DNA of 64,000 nt, taken from Martinezella lusitana. Its GTDB lineage: Bacteria > Pseudomonadota > Alphaproteobacteria > Rhizobiales > Rhizobiaceae. Below, one piece after another: positions 1-6,613 of this stretch; within the stretch, counting starts at the first letter, position 1; every line of letters begins with the position of its first letter. The notes under the pieces were generated by a model that ran no database searches, was not told the DNA's origin, and worked only from the letters and a program-made list of their open reading frames with translations. Both the position numbers and the translations under genes were made by a program. The stretch spans positions 1 to 64,000 of the forward strand of contig NZ_FMAF01000019.1 in NCBI RefSeq assembly GCF_900094565.1, given 5' to 3'.

Positions 1-262
1 TGTCGCCATCGTAAGCTTCTGATATTGCGTTGAGAATACGCTCCCAGTGCCCAGCATGGCGCCACCGGTTGAAGCGATTTACGCAGGTGGTATAGGGACC
101 ATATCGAGCCGGGATATCCGCCCAGGGCGCACCCGTTCTCAGTCGCCAGAAGATACCATTCAGCACCCGCCGATCATCAACCCTCGCCTTGCCGCGTACC
201 TTCGTTGGAAGAAGCGGTTCAATCACCGACCATTCGAAATCCGTCAAATCAAAGCGAGCCAT
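1..262 (-). CDS. IS5-family transposase, N-terminal part (partial)
   Basis: The reading frame starts with ATG at 262 and is open for 87 codons to the window edge. It begins MARFDLTDFEWSVIEPLLP and continues with VDDRRVLNGIFWRLRTGAPW and TTCVNRFNRWR, the hallmark N-terminal (DUF4096-type) region of IS5/IS427 transposases. It is clearly related to, but not identical with, the transposase at 733, so the two copies are not a recent duplication. The catalytic DDE part lies outside the window, so intactness cannot be judged. Confidence 0.85.
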   Translation of the reverse strand, partial: MARFDLTDFEWSVIEPLLPTKVRGKARVDDRRVLNGIFWRLRTGAPWADIPARYGPYTTCVNRFNRWRHAGHWERILNAISEAYDGD

Positions 263-339
263 CACTGCCTCCAAATCAACGGAAGCAGTGAATCACAATC
301 CATTAAAAACAAAAACTATTTTATGGGTATGTGACCTAG
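1..339 (-). mobile_element. IS5-family element, left end, runs off window
   Basis: A minus-strand insertion sequence whose transposase begins at 262 and runs out of the window at 1. Its outer end lies about 75 bp before the gene, in the palindrome centred on 335-340. Read on the minus strand, the terminal bases (CCTAGGTCACATACCCATAA) resemble the left end of the neighbouring plus-strand element. Transposase family and end sequence both suggest the IS427-like group of IS5. The other end is not visible. Confidence 0.7.
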
Positions 340-354
340 GCCGTGAACCCATAA
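321..354. repeat. Palindromic junction of two abutting IS ends
   Basis: Arms 321-337 (TTATGGGTATGTGACCT) and 338-354 (AGGCCGTGAACCCATAA) are imperfect inverted repeats meeting at CCTAGG; 12 of 17 positions pair. Each arm looks like the terminal repeat of one IS5-like element, so two elements appear inserted back to back with their left ends touching. The right arm also matches, inverted, the sequence at 1319-1335 in 14 of 17 positions, which identifies it as the left end of the plus-strand element. Confidence 0.65.
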
Positions 355-1334
355 ATCAAGGACTGTTGGCGCGGATATGATTGTCACGGTCGGGGCCATC
401 GGGTAGATTGGATGCCATGACGGTAGTTTATGATCTTTGGTTCGAGCGCGAGTATCCACATCGTGAGGATACAGAACTACATATTGGCATCTACGCGACT
501 GAAGCCGATGCGTCGGAAGCTATCGGCCGTTTGCGCGATCAGCCAGGATTTCGAGACTTTCCCGAAGGGTTCAATATCTACCCTATCACGCTCGGAGCCA
601 CCGATTGGCAGGAAGGTTTTGTAACTGTGTACGTGCCGGCAAGAGAGCTTGATGCGACCGATCGACCGGCTTGAACGCCTAAACGGCGACCGGTGGCTTT
701 CATATCGGGACGTATGCTGATTCAGTATCGGCATGAGCCGATACGATTTGACCGACTTCGAATGGCGCGTCATCGCGCCGCTTCTGCCCAACAAGCCGCG
801 AGGCGTGGCCCGTGTCGATGATCGACGAGTGCTGAACGGCATCTTCTGGGTGCTTCGGTCTGGTGCACCGTGGCGTGACCTGCCTGAGCGATACGGGCCG
901 CGCACCACCTGCTACAACCGTTTCGTGCGATGGCGGAAAGCAGGTGTGTGGGACCGGCTGATGGATGCCATATCCGTCGCACACGACGGCGACATCCAGA
1001 TGATCGACAGCACTTCTATCCGGGCGCATCAGCAGGCTGCGACGGCAAGAAGGGGGATAGAGATCATTGTCTCGGTCGCTCCCGAGGTGGTCTCACGACC
1101 AAAATCCATGCCCAGAACGCAGTGCCCAACATCCCAGCCAAATCCAATCGCAAATGGAAGCCATGCTTCAGCAAGCGGCTCTATCGCGAGCGTAATCTGG
1201 TCGAACGCTTCTTCAGCAAGCTCAAACACTTCCGGCGCATCGCCACCCGCTACGACAAACTCGCCGAAAACTTCCTCGCGATGGTTCAACTTGCCTCAAT
1301 GCGTCTGTGGCTCCGCACTTATGAGTCTACGGCC
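339..1334 (+). mobile_element. Decayed IS5-family element with a passenger gene
   Basis: The proposed element is bounded by inverted repeats 338-354 and 1319-1335 (14 of 17 match), each flanked by TA, which fits a TA target duplication. It contains a transposase pseudogene (733-1337) and, unusually, a non-transposase gene (417-674) between the left end and the transposase. The left-end-to-transposase distance is about 395 bp, against about 75 bp in the neighbouring copy. Boundaries are inferred from repeats only. Confidence 0.55.
417..674 (+). CDS. Small DUF7336-like protein
   Basis: This 85-residue protein starts at ATG 417; an in-frame TTG at 381 would add 12 residues but has no clear ribosome site. 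The sequence runs VYDLWFEREYPHREDTE, then IGIYATEADASEAIGRLRDQPGFRDFPEGFNI, then WQEGFVTV. This pattern of a short beta strand, a helix with Ala/Glu-rich spacing, the PGFRDFPEGF motif and a WxEGF end resembles the DUF7336 family of small standalone proteins. No catalytic residues are evident and the function is unknown. It sits inside the boundaries of the IS element, so it may be a passenger. Confidence 0.6.
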   Translation: MTVVYDLWFEREYPHREDTELHIGIYATEADASEAIGRLRDQPGFRDFPEGFNIYPITLGATDWQEGFVTVYVPARELDATDRPA

Positions 1335-1337
1335 TAA
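733..1337 (+). pseudogene. IS5-family transposase, internally deleted
   Basis: The N-terminal frame begins MSRYDLTDFEWRVIAPLLP at 733 and carries the first catalytic Asp in QMIDSTS. The reading then moves to the -1 frame near the purine-rich AAGAAGGGGG at about 1049-1058, as IS427-group elements often do by programmed frameshifting. The second frame reads DHCLGRSRGGLTTKIHA and jumps straight to QNAVPNIPAKSNRKWKPCF, then RNLVERFFSKLKHFRRIATRYDK, ending YESTA. The roughly 60-70 residues that normally separate KIHA from this point, including the second catalytic Asp, are missing. The enzyme should be inactive. Confidence 0.85.
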
Positions 1338-1373
1338 TTTACAACCATTGGCAAGTAAAACCGGCTCCTACAG

Positions 1374-2108
1374 CTATTCGGTGGATGAAAGGCTTGCAGC
1401 AAAACGATCGCGCGCATTATGCAGGCTGAGCGACAGCCGCAGCATCCACGGCAGCGCAGTCCATAGACCCGAGGTCAATCCCGCCTGCCGCAATCCGGCG
1501 GCCGTCCAAGTATTGCATCCCATCAGTGCATTGAAATATCCCCTCGCTTCGAAGAACGCATCGTTCTCGCCGTAATTGCTGCCCGGCAGGGACACCGGTC
1601 CGCTATCAGCCTGCGCAAGGCTGTCGAGGACGAATTGCTTCAACCGCTCAAGGCCGCCGTCATCGATGCTGAGCACGGTCACCGCAGGCGCATTTTCTGG
1701 GATGGCGCCCGCCAACTCGGCATGGATGACGGACTGATCCAAGGTGAAACTCTTCAGCACCGGTTCCACCTTCAGGTCCGCCCAGGTCGGCGTCTCAGTA
1801 TAGAAGCTCCGGCCGCCCCAGCCGAAAACGAGGTAGCGCAGATTCGGATTGTCGAGATCAAGCCCCGCCGCTCGCAGAAAACCGAAGCGGGCCATGAGAT
1901 CGTCGTCGACGGGGATGGCGATGTCCGTATGAATGGGATTGCTGAGCACGAGGATGCGATGGGAATGTTTGGCCAGCGCAGGCTCGTCATACCAGAGCGG
2001 TCGCGGCACGGCGATTCCGAAAGCGGCAATCGCAACAAGCGCCAGCACGGCGAGTAGAACGCGTTTGAATATTTTCGCAATCGACAACCGGAAGCCCCTA
2101 CCCGACAT
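1374..2108 (-). CDS. DUF2459 / TIGR02117 family membrane-anchored protein
   Basis: A 244-residue protein with an N-terminal membrane segment at about residues 14-34 (RVLLAVLALVAIAAFGIAV). It continues with the family pattern HRILVLSNPIHTDIAIPV, FGWGGRSFYTETPTWADL and a late GSNYGENDAFFEARGYFNALMGCNTWTA. It matches the conserved hypothetical family DUF2459 (TIGR02117), sometimes seen beside urease genes. The conserved His, Cys-Asn-Thr and Tyr residues suggest a papain-like fold of unproven activity. It is probably anchored in the inner membrane facing the periplasm. It is convergent with the IS remnant and just downstream of the trpE(G) terminator. Confidence 0.75.
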   Translation of the reverse strand: MSGRGFRLSIAKIFKRVLLAVLALVAIAAFGIAVPRPLWYDEPALAKHSHRILVLSNPIHTDIAIPVDDDLMARFGFLRAAGLDLDNPNLRYLVFGWGGRSFYTETPTWADLKVEPVLKSFTLDQSVIHAELAGAIPENAPAVTVLSIDDGGLERLKQFVLDSLAQADSGPVSLPGSNYGENDAFFEARGYFNALMGCNTWTAAGLRQAGLTSGLWTALPWMLRLSLSLHNARDRFAASLSSTE

Positions 2109-2144
2109 GAGATGTCTTCAAGTGCTTGTTGGCTCTTTCAAGGC

Positions 2145-2188
2145 AAAAAACATCCCCATGCACTTTTTCCGAGTGCATGGGGATGTTT
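2145..2188 (-). terminator. Rho-independent terminator of trpE(G)
   Basis: Perfect 16-bp arms at 2148-2163 and 2173-2188 with a 9-nt loop. Read on the minus strand the hairpin is followed by six T residues (complement of 2145-2150). It lies 26 bp beyond the trpE(G) stop codon. Confidence 0.9.
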
Positions 2189-2213
2189 AAATCCGCAGCC
2201 GCCGGGCTTTGCG

Positions 2214-4403
2214 TCAGGCCGCCTTCGTCTTTGCACGGCGCGCCAAATGCGCCACCACATTCTCGATCATCCGCATGCCTGCATCGCCGCCGAGCGTCAT
2301 GATCGATTCCGGATGGAACTGCACGGCCGCGATCGGTTCCTTCACATGCTCGATACCCATGATCGTGCCATCCTCGCTTTCGGCCGTGATCATGAAGTCA
2401 CGCGGCAGGGTCGAAGGATCGGCAAAGATCGAATGGTAGCGGCCGACAGTGACTTCGCGGCCGAGGCCGGAGAAGACAAGGCCCGGTTCGAGCACGCGGA
2501 TGCGCGAAGGCTTACCGTGCATCGGCAGTGCGAGGTGGCGCAGCTCGCCACCATAGGCTTCCGCCAGCGCCTGCAGCCCCAGGCAGACGCCGAAGATCGG
2601 CAGGTTGCGCGCCCTCGCCTTCTTGATTGTCGCCTTGCAGTCGAAATCCTTCGGATTGCCGGGTCCCGGCGACAGCACGACCAGATCGGGATCCAGCCGG
2701 TCGAAAACCTCCTCCGGCACCGGTGTGCGCACGGTCGAAACGGTCGCGCCCGTCTGGCGGAAATAGTTCGCAAGCGTATGGACAAAACTGTCCTCGTGGT
2801 CGATCAGCAGGATCTTCACGCCCTTGCCGACGGAGGCAACGTCGCGCTGCTGCTTGCCGGAATTCGCAGCCTTGGCATCACGGATGGCAGACAGCATGGC
2901 AGAGGCCTTCAATTCGGTTTCGGCTTCTTCTTCCTCGGGGATCGAGTCGTTGAGCAACGTCGCGCCGGCCCGCACCTCGGCAATGCCGTCCTTGATGCGC
3001 ACGGTGCGCAGCGTCAGGCCGGTATTCATATCGCCGTTGAAGCCGACCATGCCGATCGCGCCACCATACCATGCACGCGGGCTCTTTTCATGGCTCTCGA
3101 TGAAGCGCATGGCCCAGAGCTTCGGTGCACCGGTAACGGTGACGGCCCATGCGTGGCTGAGGAAACCGTCGAAGGCGTCCATGTCGTCGCGCAGGCGGCC
3201 CTCGATATGATCGACCGTGTGGATGAGGCGCGAATACATCTCGATCTGCCGGCGCCCGATGACCTTGACCGAGCCCGGCTCGCAGACGCGGCTCTTGTCA
3301 TTGCGGTCGACGTCGGAGCACATGGTCAGCTCGGACTCGTCCTTCTTGGAATTCAACAGCTTCAGGATCTGCTCGCTGTCGGCGATCGGATCGTCGCCGC
3401 GCTTGATCGTGCCTGAAATCGGGCAGGTCTCGATGCGGCGGCCGGAGACGCGCACGAACATCTCAGGCGATGCGCCCACCAGATATTCCTGATTGCCGAG
3501 ATTGATGAAGAAGGAATAGGGCGACGGATTGATCGCCTTCAGCCGCTTGGAAATATCCGAAGGCTTGCTCTCGCAGCGCTCCATGAACTTCTGGCCGGGC
3601 ACGACTTCGAAGAGATCGCCCTTGCGGAAGCTCTCCTTCGCCTTGACCACCAGCTCGGCATATTCGCCGGGGCGGTGATCGCTCTTCGGCGGGATGGCAT
3701 CGGTATTGCGGAAGGGCTCGGCGGCGATCTCGCCGGACTTACCCTCGGTCGAAATGCCACCCTTGGCGAAGTCGTAACGGTCGATCCAGGCCTTGGCGGA
3801 GTAATTATCGACCACCAGGATCTCGTCCGGCAGGTAGAGCACCATGTCGCGCTGGTCGTCCGGGCGCTTGAGCTTCAGGTTGATGGCATCGAACTGGAAA
3901 GCAAGATCGTAGCCGAAGGCGCCGTAGAAGCCGATGCTGGCATCCGCCTGCGAATAGAACAGCTCCGTCACCGCGCGCAGCACGGTAAACACGGTCGGCA
4001 TCTTCGAGCGTTCTTCCTCGGTAAACACCCGATCCGGCGTCTTGACAGTCAGGTCGAGCCGGCGCGGTGTCGAGGCACCAAGCGTCAGCTCGGAAACGGT
4101 CTTCAGCTTCTCGGTGATGAAGCCGAGAATGGCTTCGCCGCGCTCGTTATAGGCTTCGATCCAGACGTCGCGGCCAAAGCAGGAAAGGCCAAGCGGCGGG
4201 TCGACGATGGCGGTATCCCAGCGCGTGTAGCGGCCGGGATATTCGTAGTTCGACGAGAAGACCGCGCCGCGGCGCTCGTCGAGCTTGTCGATATAGGACG
4301 AAACAGCATCCGCATAAGGGGTCGGCCGACGCTGTCGGGTAACGGTGATCCCGCCCTTCGTCTCGTAGATTTCCGCACCATCATCCCGAAGGATCGTTAC
4401 CAT
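2214..4403 (-). CDS. trpE(G): Anthranilate synthase, fused TrpE-TrpG
   Basis: This 729-residue fusion converts chorismate and glutamine to anthranilate, the first step of tryptophan synthesis. The N-terminal two thirds is the TrpE chorismate-binding component (NYEYPGRYTRWD, then GTIKRGDD, CSDVDRNDKSRVCEPGSVKV and HAWAVTVTGAPK). The C-terminal part from about residue 530 is the class I glutamine amidotransferase, with LSPGPGNP, the nucleophile Cys in FGVCLGLQA and the FHPES His-Glu near residue 700. The fused arrangement is typical of rhizobia. Expression is controlled by the Trp-rich leader and attenuator just upstream, and the family is also feedback-inhibited by tryptophan. Confidence 0.97.
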   Translation of the reverse strand: MVTILRDDGAEIYETKGGITVTRQRRPTPYADAVSSYIDKLDERRGAVFSSNYEYPGRYTRWDTAIVDPPLGLSCFGRDVWIEAYNERGEAILGFITEKLKTVSELTLGASTPRRLDLTVKTPDRVFTEEERSKMPTVFTVLRAVTELFYSQADASIGFYGAFGYDLAFQFDAINLKLKRPDDQRDMVLYLPDEILVVDNYSAKAWIDRYDFAKGGISTEGKSGEIAAEPFRNTDAIPPKSDHRPGEYAELVVKAKESFRKGDLFEVVPGQKFMERCESKPSDISKRLKAINPSPYSFFINLGNQEYLVGASPEMFVRVSGRRIETCPISGTIKRGDDPIADSEQILKLLNSKKDESELTMCSDVDRNDKSRVCEPGSVKVIGRRQIEMYSRLIHTVDHIEGRLRDDMDAFDGFLSHAWAVTVTGAPKLWAMRFIESHEKSPRAWYGGAIGMVGFNGDMNTGLTLRTVRIKDGIAEVRAGATLLNDSIPEEEEAETELKASAMLSAIRDAKAANSGKQQRDVASVGKGVKILLIDHEDSFVHTLANYFRQTGATVSTVRTPVPEEVFDRLDPDLVVLSPGPGNPKDFDCKATIKKARARNLPIFGVCLGLQALAEAYGGELRHLALPMHGKPSRIRVLEPGLVFSGLGREVTVGRYHSIFADPSTLPRDFMITAESEDGTIMGIEHVKEPIAAVQFHPESIMTLGGDAGMRMIENVVAHLARRAKTKAA

Positions 4404-4451
4404 TGTTCCTTACTCCGTTATCGGGCCCGGATGACAGGCGGCCTTTATAAC

Positions 4452-4481
4452 AAAAAAGCCGCCTCGAAATCTCGGGCGGCT
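4452..4481 (-). promoter_or_regulatory. trp attenuator (terminator hairpin)
   Basis: On the minus strand AGCCGCC (4475-4481) pairs with GGCGGCT (4457-4463), followed by six T residues (4452-4457). The region just after the leader stop, GGCGGCC at about 4512-4518, can pair with the same GCCGCC and would act as antiterminator. Stalling on the Trp codons should favour the antiterminator and read-through into trpE(G). This is the classic attenuation layout. Confidence 0.88.
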
Positions 4482-4518
4482 CACTCGTGGTCTTTGAACA
4501 CGATTGGTCGAGGCCGCC

Positions 4519-4566
4519 TCAGCGAGCCCACCACCAAACTGCAATGTTGTTCAAGGACATGTTCAT
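4519..4566 (-). CDS. trpL: trp leader peptide
   Basis: A short frame reads MNMSLNNIAVWWWAR from ATG 4566, or MSLNNIAVWWWAR from ATG 4560. Three consecutive Trp codons lie at 4528-4536, just before AR and the stop. The ending WWWAR matches the form of the Sinorhizobium meliloti trpL peptide. No Shine-Dalgarno precedes it, and a promoter places the probable transcript start at or next to the first ATG, so the leader mRNA is probably leaderless as in S. meliloti. The peptide senses charged tRNA-Trp through ribosome stalling. In S. meliloti the attenuated RNA and the peptide also act in trans; whether that holds here is inference. Confidence 0.9.
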   Translation of the reverse strand: MNMSLNNIAVWWWAR

Positions 4567-4574
4567 GGCGTGAA

Positions 4575-4603
4575 TTGTTAGCGTGAGATGCGGTGATGCG
4601 CAA
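4575..4603 (-). promoter_or_regulatory. trpL-trpE(G) promoter
   Basis: Minus-strand TTGCGC (4598-4603) and TAACAA (4575-4580) are separated by exactly 17 nt and resemble -35 and -10 boxes. The first trpL ATG begins 9 nt after the -10 box, which predicts a leaderless transcript. Confidence 0.6.
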
Positions 4604-4620
4604 GCCGCAATCTCAGCGAA

Positions 4621-4650
4621 TGGGCAGAAACGATTTTCCGTCTCTGCCCA
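4621..4650 (-). terminator. Hairpin after the ABC-F gene
   Basis: Arms 4621-4632 (TGGGCAGAAACG) and 4639-4650 (CGTCTCTGCCCA) form a long stem with a 6-nt loop, 8 bp beyond the ABC-F stop codon. No clear T-run follows, so it may be a weak or RNA-stabilising terminator separating this gene from the trp promoter. Confidence 0.55.
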
Positions 4651-4658
4651 CCCTTCCG

Positions 4659-6182
4659 CTACTCTTGCGCCCGGGCCGCCTCGAAGAACTCTTCCGGTCC
4701 CTCCACTTCGATCAACCGCTTCCGCTCGATCAGCCAGAAGCGGTTGCCGATGTTGCGGACGAAGCTGCGGTCGTGGGAAACGAGCAGGCAGCTTGCCTCG
4801 TTCGCCCTCAGCTCGCCCTCCAATGCCTCCTGGCCGTCGATGTCGAGATGGTTGGTCGGCTCGTCGAGCAGGTAGAAGTTGGGATTGGTCAGCCGCAGCA
4901 CCAGCATGGCCAGCCTCGCCTTTTGCCCGCCGGAAAGCCTGCCGATGGCGCGGCCCTGCATGTCGATGCCCATGCCAGCGCCGGCAAGCAGTGTGCGTGC
5001 CCGTTGCTCGCCGAGTTCGAACAGCCGCGTGATCACGCCAAGCGGCGTATCGTTCTGGCCGAGATTGGAGAGAGACTGATCGCTGTAGCCGAGCACCAGC
5101 GACGGTGTCACCTTGACCGCCCCCAACGTAATCTGATCAGCAATGGCCTTGCGGATCATCTCGACAAGCCGGGTCTTGCCGGCACCGTTAGGCCCGAGCA
5201 GGACGATGCGGTCCCCCTGGCAGATCCAGCGCTTGCCGGTCTTGAACAGCAGCGTTCCATCCGGCGTCTCGACGGAGGCGTCGTCAAGCGTCACCAATAT
5301 CTTTGCCTGAGTGCCACGATTGGCGAGCTTGATCGCACCGGCTGAACGCTCCTGATAGCCTGGCCGGGCTGCATCCTCCAACCGCTCGGCTCGCGCCTTC
5401 AACTGCTTCGTCTTCGTGGTCAGCAGATCACTGCCGGAATTGACGCCGATATTGTAGAGCTTGGCCGCCTGCTTGCGCAGCTGCTGTGCGGTCTTCATGT
5501 CCTTCTGGTAGCGCCGCTCTTCCGAGGCATCGGCCTCCTCCAGCGCCGCACGCGCCCGGCTATAGGGCAGCGCGTAGATCTGCGACTGCTCCTGCCGCAG
5601 GAACAGCGTCCGGTCGCTGACGGCATCGAGGAAGGCGCGGTCGTGGCTTGCGATCAGGACAGCCACATCGCGCGGCAGAGCGTTCAGCCAGTCCTCCAGC
5701 AGCGCGATCTTTGCGAGATCGAGATGGTTGGTCGGTTCGTCCAACAACAAGACGTCCGGCTCGGTCACCCAGACACGCACTAGCATGGCAAGTCTTTGCC
5801 AGCCACCGCTGAGCCGAGAGAGCGCCCTCTCCCGCATCGCAGCCGGGACACCAAGCGAATCAAGGGCGACGTCGACGCGCCAGCTTTCGCTCGCGATCTG
5901 CTCCTTCGGCAAGGCGCGCAGAACAGCATCGTAGAAGGAAACTTCATCCAGATCCGCAGGCACATTCTGTTCGACATAGCCAATCCGAAGACCGCGCGAG
6001 CGGGTGATGTCGCCGGTCGTGGGCTCCAGCCTGCCCGCAAGAGAGTTGAGCAGCGTGGTTTTTCCACGTCCGTTCGCAGCGACGATCCCGATGCGATCAC
6101 CGGCATCGACGGTAAGATTGAGGTTGGAAAATAAAGGCGCACCCAGGGTAACGCCAAAATTGCGGAGATTGATCAGAGTCAT
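4659..6182 (-). CDS. ABC-F family ATPase (ribosome-associated type)
   Basis: A 507-residue soluble protein with two ABC domains and no membrane segments. Domain 1 has Walker A NGRGKTT at 37-43, signature LSGGW at 124-128 and Walker B LLLDEP at 145-150 with TNHLD. The charged linker at about 205-290 contains LRKQAAKLYNIGVNSGSD. Domain 2 has GPNGAGKT at 330-337 and its own LSGGQ and LLDEPTNHLD. ABC-F proteins act at the ribosomal E site; some relieve stalling, others protect against antibiotics. A leader ORF and hairpin precede the gene by about 195 nt, an arrangement common for inducible antibiotic-resistance ABC-F genes. The exact subfamily cannot be fixed by eye. Confidence 0.9.
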   Translation of the reverse strand: MTLINLRNFGVTLGAPLFSNLNLTVDAGDRIGIVAANGRGKTTLLNSLAGRLEPTTGDITRSRGLRIGYVEQNVPADLDEVSFYDAVLRALPKEQIASESWRVDVALDSLGVPAAMRERALSRLSGGWQRLAMLVRVWVTEPDVLLLDEPTNHLDLAKIALLEDWLNALPRDVAVLIASHDRAFLDAVSDRTLFLRQEQSQIYALPYSRARAALEEADASEERRYQKDMKTAQQLRKQAAKLYNIGVNSGSDLLTTKTKQLKARAERLEDAARPGYQERSAGAIKLANRGTQAKILVTLDDASVETPDGTLLFKTGKRWICQGDRIVLLGPNGAGKTRLVEMIRKAIADQITLGAVKVTPSLVLGYSDQSLSNLGQNDTPLGVITRLFELGEQRARTLLAGAGMGIDMQGRAIGRLSGGQKARLAMLVLRLTNPNFYLLDEPTNHLDIDGQEALEGELRANEASCLLVSHDRSFVRNIGNRFWLIERKRLIEVEGPEEFFEAARAQE

Positions 6183-6373
6183 GGTTTCTTCCGGTCCTGA
6201 TCAAGCATCACGAATGCATCGTCAGCGGCTCCTTGCCGCCGTTCCACGCGCACGTCGTCGGCCGTATATCGCCAATGCTCGAAAACATGTCATGACGCGG
6301 CGACACGAGCACGAAGGCGGTGCGCCACGTCTCCCAAAAGGGCAGACCAGAAGAAATGAGTGAGTTACAGCCT

Positions 6374-6404
6374 CTGATCAGCCCTGCAAACGCATCTGCA
6401 GGGC
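6374..6404 (-). promoter_or_regulatory. Hairpin over the end of the ABC-F leader ORF
   Basis: GCCCTGCA (6381-6388) and TGCAGGGC (6397-6404) form a perfect 8-bp stem with an 8-nt loop. It covers the last codons of the leader ORF. The adjoining CTGATCAG (6374-6381) is a perfect palindrome containing the stop codon. Ribosome position on the leader would decide whether this stem forms, so it is a candidate attenuation element. No U-run follows, so control would be translational or need a further structure. Confidence 0.5.
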
Positions 6405-6449
6405 CTGAGTCGGACCGAACTGGCGAATATGCCAGACTATCTTGGTCAT
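6378..6449 (-). CDS. Leader peptide upstream of the ABC-F gene (23 aa)
   Basis: A 23-codon frame from ATG 6449 to TGA 6378 reads MTKIVWHIRQFGPTQALQMRLQG (shown in two parts: MTKIVWHIRQF then GPTQALQMRLQG). It has one of the strongest ribosome sites in the window, AGGAGG at 6455-6460 with a 5-nt spacer. Its last codons lie in a perfect hairpin. The downstream gene is an ABC-F ATPase 195 nt away with only a modest ribosome site. By analogy with other ABC-F and erm leaders it may sense ribosome inhibition. The peptide family and inducer are unknown. Confidence 0.62.
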   Translation of the reverse strand: MTKIVWHIRQFGPTQALQMRLQG

Positions 6450-6496
6450 ACGGTCCTCCTCTCTTTTTCTCTCAATAGGTTAAAGACTGCACGCTT

Positions 6497-6525
6497 CCAA
6501 TAACACCGAACATTGCGATTTTCAA
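6497..6525 (-). promoter_or_regulatory. Possible promoter of the ABC-F leader transcript
   Basis: Minus-strand TTGAAA (6520-6525) and TATTGG (6497-6502) are spaced by 17 nt and would start a transcript about 40 nt before the leader ORF. The -10 box is weak. The site also lies after the terminator of the upstream haem receptor gene, as expected for an independent unit. Confidence 0.4.
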
Positions 6526-6559
6526 TTACACAACCTCGCGATGCCGCAGCTCAAAGGCG

Positions 6560-6588
6560 AAAAAAGAGGCGATGCCGAAGCATCGCCT
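6560..6588 (-). terminator. Rho-independent terminator of the haem receptor gene
   Basis: Arms GGCGATGC (6568-6575) and GCATCGCC (6580-6587) enclose a tetraloop that reads TTCG on the minus strand, and are followed on that strand by TCTTTTTT. It lies about 25 bp past the stop codon at 6614. Confidence 0.92.
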
Positions 6589-6613
6589 GAGTTTGCTGCC
6601 TCGATGTGAAAGC

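Noticed and set aside
2112..3416. A 434-codon plus-strand open frame
   Set aside because: It is antisense to trpE(G) and shows no family pattern.
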